Part shown: positions 35,510-46,738 of the stretch, piece by piece
Numbering within the stretch: the first letter of the stretch is position 1
Layout: each line of letters starts with the position of its first letter
NCBI GenBank assembly: GCA_019633425.1
Contig: WSUB01000028.1
Coordinates: 248,001 to 312,000, forward strand
Direction of reading: 5' to 3'
From: Tulasnella sp. 424
Lineage: Eukaryota > Basidiomycota > Agaricomycetes > Cantharellales > Tulasnellaceae
Length of the DNA: 64,000 nt
Translations under genes and position numbers: made by a program
Notes under the pieces: generated by a model
Seen by the model: the letters and a program-made list of their open reading frames with translations, nothing else
What the model was told of the DNA's origin: nothing
Database searches by the model: none

Positions 35510-36504
35510 CCCGATATCCTTTGGAGTGAAAGAGTATAGGGATCGTGTGGTGCTACTAGTAAATGATGGATCTATTGTTTCCTCGATGGCAGTAACTTTA
35601 TGCCTCGGACGGACACGGCATCATCAGACGCCCGCCTTGGCATGAAGAGGTAAATCGGAGAAACGCCGGCCAAGGCCATAGAGGCAGTACTCGCAATGAT
35701 CCCTTTTTGAACATCATTTCCGTTTGTAGCGATGTGGACGGTCTGAGAAATTGTAAGTCGTACTCGGAGAACCGCCCGTTCCTAAGGACGGTCGCGCGAC
35801 CAACTCCTCCCGAGGAGATCAGCGCTTCGTGAGCGCCAGTGGCGTTAGGAGGTCCTAGCGCTCGCAGTACAAAGATGCCATGTCCGTGGTCTTAGGGGGT
35901 GGTCTCAAAACAAGTGCGTTGCCTAAATCAGCATGCGCTCGTCCGAACCAATGTGTAGTAATTCTTCCACATCCGAATGTTGTTCGGTAACCAGAACAAT
36001 ACGCGCGCGAGTTCTGCGGGCTCTAGAGACGTTAGCTCGGAGCATCACGACTTGTGCCTGACGGAACGTAAGAGATTGGGTGCCGGGGCAGTCGATGCAC
36101 CGATGCCAAGAGTCTTGGCAACGGAGCCCCAAGACTCTGATAGCCCGGCAGCCACACGGCACTTCCCGCGCGACGGAGGCCAACACCACCTTCATATGTG
36201 ACATCCTTCAAACACCCGAGTGTAATGACTAACACAACTCTTTCATTCTCGAGCAAGCCTAAGAACGAAAGCTGCTGAGCAGCGCCAAGATCTAGCTGAA
36301 GCCATAATATGAATAATTCTCTCCATTTCGCAACACAATACAACGGCAATAAATCATTTGCTGGCGGGCTTGCCGTGGTTCTGTACATGACACCCCTCGT
36401 CCCGAGGAACCTGACAACTCACCGAACAGTGGCCCAGAGCAGTATGGTTCAAGGCAACCGGTATATTGGAATTCTATTTATGCCAAGGATATCGATGCTA
36501 ATCA
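35510..36504. other. Spacer upstream of protease copy 3
   Basis: Matches 40027-40878 over almost its whole length, with small indels. It probably holds the promoter of copy 3. No gene recognised. Confidence 0.55.
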
Positions 36505-37050
36505 CTGTCAGGTGACCTGTCAGGTGACCAGTCAGTTGTCCAGTCTGTCTCCTGGACACGATCGAGACGGCTTTGCATGTCCTGCATCGACGGGCGCCCA
36601 GGCAAACGCATAGTGCATTCAGCCACAAGATTTCAAAGAGCGTTGGAGCCGCTACGCCTGAGCTCCGGATATTGATCCGGATCTAAAGCAGGGGAGTAAG
36701 CTGCGCTGGCGGCGATGGTGTCGTCCGCTATGCCCTCCTTTCTAGCCTTCCTTCCGATTGCAATCTTTAAATATAGCCTCGCGCGTCAGGGCGAACAGAG
36801 AAATAAATGTAACCTAAAGAAGACTCGCCTCGAGACTCGGCAGTACTAGTCCGTAAGCGTAAACGTCGCTCTGAGTCGTTTTCAGCCAGCCCATTTCAGG
36901 CACTTCAGGCGCAAGGTACCGAGTATGCCCACTCATCGTGGGACCTTTCTTTGCATCTTCTTTATACATGCTGAGCTCAAAGTTGCTGAGCAGGGCGCGG
37001 TAATTATGGTCAACCTCGACGGTTCCCTGATTATGCAGGACCGAACACTT
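36505..37050 (-). pseudogene. Truncated copy of the pseudokinase 3' end (exons 9-10)
   Basis: Collinear with about 40900-41440. It preserves the exon 10 acceptor (ATTGCAATC after TTTAAAG), the minisatellite-encoded tail, and exon 9 motifs corresponding to LSNFELSMY, GPTMSGHTRYLAPEVPEMGW and TTQSDVYAYG. A small insertion disrupts the end of exon 9. Similarity stops abruptly after GCAGGACCGA at about 37050, where the intact gene continues into intron 8. It was therefore copied together with the neighbouring protease unit and has no promoter or N-terminal part. Confidence 0.8.
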
Positions 37051-37816
37051 TAGATTACTAGAATGTCAACCTCCCAAGCCCGAGGGGCGAGTTTCGGACA
37101 ATCTCTGTCCACGAGAGATAGCTTTTAGGCTTTCAGCGACATATATGACCTCTGAAATCGATATAATCAACCTTTACACACCCATAGTAGGCAATAGATT
37201 GATTGTGTGGCCATGACCCGTATTTACGTCTTGCCCGACTGGTACCAAGAACGAGAGCGCACGATTCCTTCCCGGTCTTAGATAAGCAAATCTATCTGAA
37301 ATTTCGACCCTCTTTGGGGGAAAAAAATACGGCTATATTCGGGTCAACTCTTGTCAAGTAAAAGATACTCTATCTCTGTCCTCTACTTGATAAAACCTCC
37401 ATCAAAACTAGTTTACATACGTCCAGCCCTCATAAATCCCTCAGTCCGCTTACGATATCCGGACTACTCCGGCAATCAAGCACCTAGGCTAGCCATTTAA
37501 GCAGAAATATAATACGATTAAGCGCTCCAGGAGTTCGACTGGCCCCTCTTTTTTGAAATACGCCGGGCAGTGACGCGCCTGGACGAGTGAACGGCGTTTG
37601 CGGAAGTAAACTCTTTTATCCCCAATCCTCCCCGATGGTGCTCATTTGGGGTATTTCAGTCTATTAACCACCTCCGTGAAGCCGTAAGAGCTCTGGGAGC
37701 TCTAGGAGGCCCTCAGAAATCCCCAATTCCGAGATATGAGGTGGGGGTTTCAGCGCTGGGTCGAGAGGGCGGGTCGTGCGACGCGCGGAGTTTGACCTTG
37801 GACTCCTGGCGTACCG
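37051..37816. other. Unique insert inside the protease array
   Basis: 766 bases not shared with the other array units. They lie between the abrupt end of the kinase relic and the resumption of repeat homology at TCAGAGAGTGATCACGC. The left part is AT-rich, the right part GC-richer. I found no convincing terminal inverted repeats, target-site duplication or ORF. Confidence 0.5.
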
Positions 37817-38035
37817 TATCAGAGAGTGATCACGCTGCGGCTGTATTCGACCGAGCCGGCCGGTAGCCCAGAGCAATATGGTTCAATGCAGCGGGAATAT
37901 TATAATCATGGCTATGCCAGAGATATCGATGTCAAGTACGTAACTGACATGCCCAAGATCATCATATGTAATAATACGCAAGATGCTATATGACCAGCTC
38001 TCTGGTGGTTACAGGTATCGAATGACCCGAATCTA

Positions 38036-40026
38036 TCATTTGGCTTTGGCGAACCCAACCGCGCGCCTGTTGTAATCGAACACGGAGTACCAATTCTTCA
38101 TGAATTCGTCGCCAACGATGGCCAGGTTACCTCCGAGGTCTTCGCCTATACCACATCATACGTCAGGATAAGAAACAAGGCCCAAAGATCCCGATACGTA
38201 CCAATGATACCGCCTACGCAGTCAGAGGAGCCTCTGCAAGGCGAGAGGAAACTCGTCAATCGAGGGACACAGAGTCGTATGTTGGACGGATGCACTTACT
38301 CAGACAGAGCACCAGTGTTGAAATCGTTGGGGTCAATGGCATAGCTTTCCCCTCCAAAATTGAAGCTGATGGGCTTTAAGGAAGCATTGCACGGGAAGAG
38401 CCAGAACCCATCTCCAACGCTCTTCGGAGCCTGGCGCGCACCGGGAATCTTGGAACATGATCGTCAGTGTCAGCCAAGCTGAGCCTCAGGGAAAGATACT
38501 ACCAACCTTGCTGTAAAGTTGTCTCGCGACGGCTGGAGTAACGTAGATTAGGCTGGTTCCAGAATCAATAACAGCGCTGAAACCAGAGGTTCGGGTGCCA
38601 CCGTAAGAAAGGCCGGAGCTCTAATATTCAGGGTTAGCACACAAGTGATCCTAAAGTAGTGTCTTGTAGAGGTATTGGCGTACCGGAATATTCCAATATA
38701 ATTGCTGTCCGCTCGTAGCGGAGGGGTCAAGGGGGTAGTAGTCAATGGCTATAAGTAGGCGTTCCATCAAACGGAGCAAATCTTCGAAGCAAAATCAGGT
38801 CTCCGTACCTCCGGTATACTTCTCAGAGTTGACACAGCCAATACACAACTCGGAACCGTCTGCTCCACCTCGAGACATATAGAATGAGAAGACGTTGGAA
38901 GCCAGACTACCTGAATCGGCGAGATTGATAAAGAACGGCTTTGCGTTGGAGGCGGCACTAGAAAGAGCCAAGGGAATAGACCAAAGTTCAGCAGATAGCT
39001 CTGAAAGTGAATCGCTGTCGAGGGTACCGTACTTGTCTGTGAAGCCGAGGCCCATCAAACCAGCAAAGGGCTAGGGGAAAAGTCAGAAAGTTCACTTCTG
39101 TTGTCCGTACTTGAAAATTTCTGAATCAAACTTACTCCAGAAAACCCGCCGCTCTCGGAGGTAATGGCACCGAAGACCTGGCCGGCGACCGTCAACCCAG
39201 CGACAGTGACCGTATCGGTGGCGAGCGTTCCGTTCGCACCACTTCCGTCTTGGAATCGAGTCGAGAAGCTGGTTTATTTCTCAATGAGACGGGATTGACT
39301 ACAAGAACGATTGGGCGAAGTGCGACTTACGGAGTATTGCTACGTTTGAACGTCGTGGATCTCGCCGAGTTGAATAGAGGACCTGTGCAACTTCGGCAAT
39401 TCGACCTATCGCGAGCCAATTTGAACAGATTAGAATATTCAGCGAGAACCAATCGAAGTGAATCTCCAAGCATACATCGGTACGATGAGATCGCTCGAGC
39501 CTGTGTCGAAGTCGACAGTAGTCTCTTGCGCTGGGGTTCCAACTGAGGTAGGGACTAGTTAGGAAGGATTCACAGTATAAGGTGGGTGTGACACACCAGA
39601 CATAGGACCGTAGTACACTTTAAGGGACCAAATGTTAATTTAGCCCTTGGTAATAAGTCCTTGACCTGCTCCAACACAGGACTCACAAACGTCAATCTGA
39701 TTGAATTCATCTATCAGTGGGTCCTTTCCCTCTTTGCCGGCTCTTTTGTTGATGTCGAACGGCTGGCCGACGGTCTTCAAGGCTCGTTTGGTGGCGCTGG
39801 AAGTGGACGAAATCCTCTGGTTGGCATTCCCATATTTCACTTGAACGCGGGCTCGTTCTTGGCGTGCTGCATCTGCATTAAAGACCTTTTTGCCACCCTC
39901 GATAGTGTGGCGGTGGAAGTTAACCACAGACGCGCTTCGTCTCTGGAAATCACGGGGAGAAGGTGCAGGAGAAGCCGAGGAAAGAGTGGAAGCTAGGAGA
40001 AGGGTGGTAAATGTGATAGCGAGCAT
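38036..40026 (-). CDS. Secreted aspartic protease (A1, polyporopepsin-like), copy 4
   Basis: Closest in sequence to copy 3, but without its stop: the Trp codon in SAELWS is intact and the central exon (38795-39058) is open. Signal peptide MLAITFTTLLLASTLSSASP, propeptide, the first catalytic DTGS motif and the second catalytic DSGT motif in order, and the conserved C-terminus. Stop TGA at 38036-38038. All introns inspected have GT-AG ends at the same positions as in copy 2. A secreted acid endopeptidase, probably functional. Its promoter lies in the spacer that separates it from the pseudokinase gene, whose 3' end is 0.85 kb upstream. Confidence 0.88.
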
Positions 40027-40878
40027 CGCGATATCCTTTGGAGTGAAAGAGTATAGGGATCGTGTGGTGTTACTAGTAAATGATGGATCTATTGTCTCCT
40101 CGATGGCAGTAACTTTATACCTCGGACGGACACGGCATCATCAGACGCCCGCCTTGGCATGAAGAGGTAAATCGGAGAAACGCCGGCCAAGGCCAAAGAG
40201 GCAGTACTCGCAATGATCTATTTTTGAACATCATTTCCGTTTGTAGCGATGTAGACGGTCTGGGAAATTGTAAGTCCCGCTCGGAGATCCGCCCGTTTCT
40301 AAGGACAGTCGCGCAACCACCTCCTCCCGAGGAGACCAGCGCTTCATGAGCGCCAGTGGCGTTAGGAGGTCCTAGCGCTCGCAGTACAAAGATGCCATGT
40401 CCGTGGTCTTAGGGGGTGGTCTCAAAACAAGTGCGTTGCCTAAATCAGCATGCGATCGTCCGAACCAATGTGTAATTCTTCCACATTCGAATGTTGTTCG
40501 GACTTGTGCCTGACGGAACGTTACAGATTGGGTGCCGGGGCAGTCGATGCACCAATGCCAAGAGCCTGAGTCTTGGCAACGGAACTCCAAGACCCAGATC
40601 GTCCGGCAGCCACACGGCACTTCCCGCGCGACGGCCGCCAACACCACCTTCATACGTGACATCCTTCAAACACCCAAGTGAAATGGCTAACACAACTCTT
40701 TCATTCTCGAGCAAGCTTGAGAACGAAAGATGCTGGGCAGCACCAAGATCCAGCTGAAGCTCTAATATGAATAATTCTCTCCATTTTCACAATGTAATAC
40801 AAGTGGTAATGATTCATTTGCTGGCGGACTTGCCATGGTTCTGTACATGACACCCCTCGTCCCGAGGAACCTGACCAC
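40027..40878. other. Spacer upstream of protease copy 4
   Basis: Probable promoter of protease copy 4 and 3' flank of the pseudokinase gene. Matches 35510-36500. No gene seen. Confidence 0.55.
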
Positions 40879-42876
40879 TCACCGACCAGTAGCCCAGAGC
40901 AAGTCAGTTGACCAGTCAGTTGACCAGTCAGCTACCCAGTCTGTGTCCTGGACGCAATCGAGACGGCTTTGCATGACCTGCATCGACGGGCGCCCAAGCC
41001 AATGCATAGTGCATTCAGCTACAAGATTCCAAAGAGCGCTGGAGCTGCCGACCCTGAGCTCCGGATACTGATCCGGATCTAAAGCAGGGGAGTCAGCTGC
41101 GCTGGCGGCGATGCTGTCGTCCGCTATGCTCTCCCGTTTAGCCTTCCTTCCGATTGCAATCTTTAAACATAGCCTCGCGCGTCAGGGCGAACAAAGAAAT
41201 AAATGTACCCTAAAGAAGACTGACCTCGAGAATCAGCAGTCCGTACGCGTAAACGTCGCTCTGAGTCGTTTTCTGCCAGCCCATCTCGGGCACTTCAGGC
41301 GCAAGGTACCGGGTATGCCCACTCATCGTGGGACCTTTCTTTGCATCTTCTTCATACATGCTGAGCTCGAAGTTGCTGAGCAGGGCGCGGTAATTATGGT
41401 CAACCTCGACGGTTCCCTGATTATGCAGGACCGAAAGCTGTCAGAAACGTTCTTCCCAGGGTGAACTTTCGACGTACCGGTCTCAAATCGCCATAAATTA
41501 TTCCTTTCCCGTGCAAATATTCCATTGCGCTGGCAATATCTTTCATCTAGAGTGCAACACCATGTCAGCAAAAAGATAAAGGCAGGACAGGTTTTGTAAC
41601 GACCCACCAGGCTAACCCTGATTCTCGCCGAAGGCGAATGAGTAGCAATGAACCTCAAAATATGTCCATTGACGTAGCAAGGCGTCATAAACGCAATATT
41701 AGGCCACAGAATAAACCCATCTAGCCGGGCGATATTCTCGTGTTTTAGTTCCCGCCAAATGCGCAACTCATTCAATGCACGCTATGAGTATTTTAGGGGT
41801 CAGTCAACAGAGGTAACGTGACAGATGGTGATAACTTACCCCAATGAGACTACGCGGAGATGAATCTGAAACTGGCGCGGTACTCGATCGCTCCGTCATC
41901 CATCGCATCACTCTCTAGGGAAGAAGAGTTTCTTCAGTGCTACCGTTCTCGAGACACGTACGCCGATAGAGAACCTACTTTGTCGAGATCAATCTCTTGA
42001 CTATCTCCCAGTCTAATGACGCATCCTTGTGGTACTCCCTGCACAATAGGTACCCAATCCAAAGCCGAGAAGTGTGCTTTTGATTCTTTTTTGTCTGTAG
42101 AGTCGCGAAGCCTTCAGTCACGCCAAGGCCCAATGCCCAAGGCAGGAGAACCTCTTACCGGTGGAGTGGAAGCGGGACCACGTTCCGGGTTCCTCGAACT
42201 CGGAGAAACTAGAAGCAGCTTGGATGCTTTCTAAAGAGTCCGGCGCGAAGACAGCGATCTCCGGGAGCTCTACGTCCCCGTGCTCGATAGGGACCAGGCA
42301 GCTTGCGATTGGCTTGCCAGTCTTGAATGCAGTTGACCACTATAGGATCGGAATGAGCTTGAAAAACCCCGTGGGTTAATTAGAAGAGAAATTGATTCTA
42401 CCTGTGATTTCAAGTCAGTGTTTGGAGATTGATCCTCTAGATCTTGGGGTGGCGGCTGAATGGCCTCTACGCCCAGAACGTCTTGCCACTCTGACTCAAA
42501 GTCTCCGGTGGTAAGACAGCCACGAGTCACTGTCATATAGTAGTTGTAAGCCAAAATTTGCCCCAAATGACTAGCTATATTCTCGTGATTTACCAGTAAC
42601 AACGAGTTCCTCATTGGGCTTGAGATACCCAAGGTCAGGAGCCACTTGATACTCAAAACCACGACCGGGGATCGCTGTCAGCTTGAGAAGCAGAATTTCT
42701 TCTGGCTCTTTATTCTTTATAGTAATGGACCGTTCTGCAACGCTCGAATGCGGAAGACCTGGTTCGGGCCGGCAATTTCAGTGGGTGGGGGAGAGAATCC
42801 AAGGCTTCTTGAACGTACCACGGAAGGAAATTGTAGCTGGTCTGAGAGATAAATACGGCGTAGTTGGAATCGACAT
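40879..42876 (-). CDS. MSP/VAP-like domain fused to a degenerate protein kinase domain (pseudokinase)
   Basis: Ten exons in consistent phase: 42876-42819, 42734-42594, 42529-42402, 42339-42159, 42094-41979, 41914-41840, 41781-41617, 41546-41478, 41437-41225 and 41160-40879; 475 residues. Residues about 7-75 resemble a major sperm protein/VAP domain (LSLRPATISF, LLLKLTAIPGRGFEYQVAP, LKPNEELVVTV). The C-terminal half is kinase-like: ALNELRIWRELKHENIARLDG, IASAMEYLHGKGIIYGDLRP, SGHTRYLAPEVPEMGW, SDVYAYGLLILE. The glycine loop and VAIK strand are missing. HRD reads YGD, the metal-binding Asn of the catalytic loop is Ser, and DFG reads NFE, so phosphotransfer is unlikely. The C-terminus ends in TDWS-type repeats. 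It may be a scaffold or regulator; the function is inferred only. The MSP assignment is moderate. Confidence 0.72.
40895..40940. repeat. 12 bp coding minisatellite at the pseudokinase C-terminus
   Basis: Units of GTCAGTTGACCA on the plus strand encode W-S-T-D on the minus strand. Related tracts occur at about 32920-32955 and 36505-36540 with different unit sequence, in the kinase relics of the array. Confidence 0.7.
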
Positions 42877-43873
42877 GGTTGGGCGGGGTGGGATGGGGGT
42901 GTATGGTATGACTTTTTTGCTTGGATGGATCGACAGAGGACTTTTTATATCTCGACCCTAGGGACAAAAGCGACCTCGAGTGTTTGCGTCTTTAAGGAAC
43001 GAGGTCATATCGTTGATGGATACGACACCGCCTCACTTTCCATTGTCTGGGTGGCGCAAGCTTGCAGCTAAAACCACGGTGGATGGTGTGAGGTCGGTGT
43101 GGCATAGAGGCATTCGAGTAGGAATCCTCTTTACAAAGCTGTGAGAAGTCGACTGATTATAAGCGGCGTCCGAGCTAGATCGTTTCATGTACGAGATTTG
43201 GCGTGGAGCGTGACGTTTTGCAGGACTTTTTGTCCCAGGTTGTCTGAGTTCTAATGAACAAACGGTCAGGGGTAGCTGACGTCAGCAGCTCCTAATGTCC
43301 CTCAGTTCCACCCTCACTCGTTCAAACCCCTTCACGACGGTGATTCGTGCACGGCAGCAACGTTCGGCTGAAGACGCAGAGACAATATATTGCTCGTCAG
43401 ACCTTACGCGTCCCCCTCTGGTACTTAGCCGGGGTGACGAATAGCTGAACTGATGCGTGAGAAATGCGTCCCCAACCTTGTCCCCGATTTTCGTAGTCCG
43501 CCCCGAGATGGAAACTCCATCGAGCGTTCCATTCGGCAGCTTGCAAGCTTCATTCTCTTTTGCTCTCTCACAAAAGGTACAGCCATCTCCAATTATATTT
43601 CATAAATCGTGGAAAGGGGGGGGGGGGAGACGGTACATCATGCGCTTACAGACAGAAAAAAAACTACATCAGCTCTTCGAGAGTGGGAGTGTGGCACTTT
43701 TTGATAGGGAAAGGGAAGGGAAAAAAGAAAGGAAAAAGATCACTCATGAGACGCGAGAGAGAAAAAAAGGGGGGGAAAGAAAGTCCAGAGAAAGCATTCC
43801 AAAAAACAACAACCGATTACCAAGGACAGAGAGAAAGAACACCATCGCCGTGCGGATAAGAAGGTGGACAAGC
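42877..43873. other. Intergenic, promoter side of the pseudokinase gene
   Basis: Contains the pseudokinase promoter on the left and the 3' flank of the next minus-strand gene on the right. A run of 12 G lies at 43616-43627, followed by an A/G-rich stretch to about 43830. No gene is supported. Confidence 0.5.
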
Positions 43874-46005
43874 CTACGCTCCTTCCAACGACGAGACGGA
43901 CGTTCCATCCCAATGTGCCCAATCGACCGATGACGGTTGCAAACGTTTCTGTTCTGCACCACCTGAGGTGATTGACTTGGTTTGGTCGTGCGGTTTGCCT
44001 TTTCCTTTGGTGGGGTTACTACTACTACTACTGCGATCGTTTCCACCGCTCATGATCATCGACTTGGTACACTCGTATGCGGAGGTGATAGTTGATATCT
44101 GTTAGAAAGGTGAGCCTTGGGTTGTATGTGGAGAGACGAGAGAAAAAGACTTACGAAATAGCCGTAATAACCACTACTACTATCCACAGCATCAGCCATC
44201 TGGCCCGGTCTCGAGCGACCAATGCCGGTTGTATCATCATCATCTTCACCGTCTGTACTATCCTGCTCGTTCCTTCTTCGGCGCCTCTGGCCCGACTTGG
44301 TCGGCTCACCACCACCGGTACTCTTGGTACTACCCCAAGGTATCGATCGTCCTACCGGATTGCGGTTTCCTCCCAAGGCTCCTCCTTTTTTAAGGGATTT
44401 CGAGTCTTTGGCGGGGACGCCGGGTAAGATGCGAGTCGGGACGGATTGAGCTTCGACTTGTTCAAAGTCATCGTTGGTGAGGTTACCATTATCGTCGTCG
44501 TCGTCGCCGTCGAGCGTAAAATCTTCTTCGATCGCTTCCAACTCTCCTCCTCCGGTTGGGAGCAACCCGCCCCGGCCGGTACGGCACACGGGACCCTCGG
44601 TCGCTCCCAAAAGAGGCGAGTCGTACGGTGTAATAAGGAATTCTTCTTCTTCTTCTTCTTCCTCGTCGACAGCGTCTTGCATGAAGTAACCGTCGGTGGT
44701 GGCGGGTTCGTCGCAGGTACACATGTCGTCGTCGGCCGCGGGCTCGGCGAGGTGGGAATGGGATATAGCGTCGACGTTGATGGTATGACGACGAAGACCG
44801 AGTTCGTTATCGGATTCCTCGGCATCATCGTCCTCCTCATCGTCGCCATCGGCGTCAACAGTGAACCCACGTCCCCGTCGAGTCGTCCTCGACGGAGGCC
44901 CCACGCCTCCCGTCGCAGACGACGTCCCGCCCTTGAACACCCTCGCCGACCGCGCCGTCACGCGCTCCTTCTCCGCAACCAACACCCTCAACGTCGCCTC
45001 CGGGAACACCTCCATCTCCAGCCTCTTCCACACCTGGACCATCTCGGGCCGGCTATCCGGTACGCGGTGCCAGCATTCCCGCGCCAGGGCCCACGTCGTC
45101 GCGTAGCTTTGCCCCGTGGGAGAGAACTTGGGTAAAGTTGGCGGACGGGTATTGCGCAGGACGACGTTGTAGACGATCGCCCCGTCCGAGGAGGCGCCAA
45201 AGGGGATGTTGCCGCTGAGGACTTCGTAGATGGTGATGCCGAACGCGTAGACGTCGCTCTTGAAGGACTTGGATTGGTCGAAGAGCAGTTCTGGGCTCTG
45301 CCAGCGGATGGTGCCTGCGCCTTTCCGCCCCTCTGACGTGGTCCAGGAGGAGTACTTGGATAGTCCGAAATCGCAGAGACGGACGTCGCCGTCTTGGGAG
45401 ACGAGGATATTCCGTGCCTTGATGTCGCCGTGGACGATCTCGAGGGAGTGGAGGTAGGCGATCGCGCTGGCGATGTCGCATAACTGCAAACAAAGGAGAG
45501 ACAGGTTAGTGACAGGTGAGAAGGAACGACGGGGGGAGGTACTCACCAGGCCACGTCGGTCAACGAGTGGGTTGTGCTTCAGGTAGCTCATCAAGTCTCC
45601 ATTATTCATGTATGGGCTCACAAGGTATGTGAACCCAGCTGGGCAAACGTAGATCCCCCGCAGCGGTAACACATGGGGGTGGTCTAGCGTGTGCCAAATC
45701 GTCGCCTCCTCATTGAAGAGCTATAGGGGGATGACAGTCAGCACACCTCTCGCTCCCGGACCCGAACAGTAAAAACTCACTCGTAAATCCCTTGCCGAGC
45801 ACTCTCCGTCATCGGGAACACGTAGCCTCTTGAGAGCAACGGTCTCTGCCAGCGAATGGCAGTACCCATAAAGAATATCGCTGAATCTCCCTGGTTGGAT
45901 CCAATTGATGTCTGAGAAAATTTCGATGTCTTCTGTTTGAATGACTTGCAACGGGGGACCTGTGCCACTACTTTCCCCCGGGTCTGGAGGGGCCGAGAGA
46001 GTCAT
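43874..46005 (-). CDS. TKL-like protein kinase with long acidic C-terminal extension
   Basis: Four exons: 46005-45781, 45720-45547, 45483-44155 and 44098-43874. Introns are canonical and phase 0, giving 650 residues. The kinase domain occupies residues about 30-310: ETVALKRLRVP (VAIK Lys), HPHVLPLRGIY, YLVSPYMNNGDLMSYL, IVHGDIKARNILV (catalytic Asp, HGD in place of HRD, as is common in basidiomycete TKL-type kinases), VRLCDFGLSKY (DFG), GTIRWQSPELL and SDVYAFGITIYEVLSG. All catalytic residues are present, so activity is likely. The remaining 340 residues are disordered, rich in Asp, Glu and Gly, with a Glu run encoded by a TTC repeat at about 44641-44662. Pathway unknown. It lies next to the pseudokinase gene but is not closely similar to it. 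Confidence 0.88.
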
Positions 46006-46738
46006 GGAGGGGGGACGAGGGGGACAGGGAGAGAGACCTGAGGGATTTTACAAGGTCCGTGGTGCTTCTTCTTATGGCTGAGTTGCTGAGATGTTGAGAA
46101 GTCGTGGCGGTGCCGAGGCAGCCAATCGCGTTGCGACCTCGGTCACCATCAAGAGAATGCCGTGGCAGAGACGTATCCACAGCCTTGTAAGTAGTATAAT
46201 GGAACCGCCAAGCGCGACGTGGAAAGAAAGGGTATCGACCCTAGCCGTAGTATGCAGTGATCGACTATGAACACTGTACGAATGCAGAGCTGTCCGGGTG
46301 CAAAGATCCCGCAGTTCGCTAATAGCCCCGAATCCCCCAACCTGCAATTACAAAAAATTCACGGAACTACTTTGGATTATCAAGCGCTACCTGTAATGAG
46401 TCAAGGGCTCAGGAGGGCTCTTTCCCATTAGATAACGAGTATCAGATTGTGGGGTATTAGTTCACCGGCTGTAAATGGCATACCGGCGATAACGGGTTTC
46501 CACGGCGTTTTTACCTCTCCATTTTCGAGCGACGACGAACTCCGACCCCATCCCAAGTTCTGCGACGTGGGCTCAACCTACCCAATACGTCAACCGTGCA
46601 AGACACGCGAGAGTCATAGAATTCCAACATGTGACCGTTTTCCTTATTATTCTAAAGACGGGCACATCCACATTTTGTTCCAAACGGATACACACTTCCA
46701 AACGCTTTGCAAAGACGCGCCGACATTTCCGAAATCAA
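46006..46738. other. Intergenic
   Basis: Promoter side of the kinase gene and 3' side of the HyuB gene, both on the minus strand. Open frames here are short and lack motifs. Confidence 0.5.

Noticed and set aside
40895..40940. Regular 12 bp repeats considered as a CRISPR-like array
   Set aside because: There are no unique spacers between units, the units are directly adjacent, and they encode the C-terminus of the pseudokinase; the genome is eukaryotic.
44446..45135. 229-codon ORF antisense to the kinase gene
   Set aside because: It mirrors the GC-rich, repeat-encoded acidic tail of the kinase; the opposite strand has the full conserved kinase motifs.
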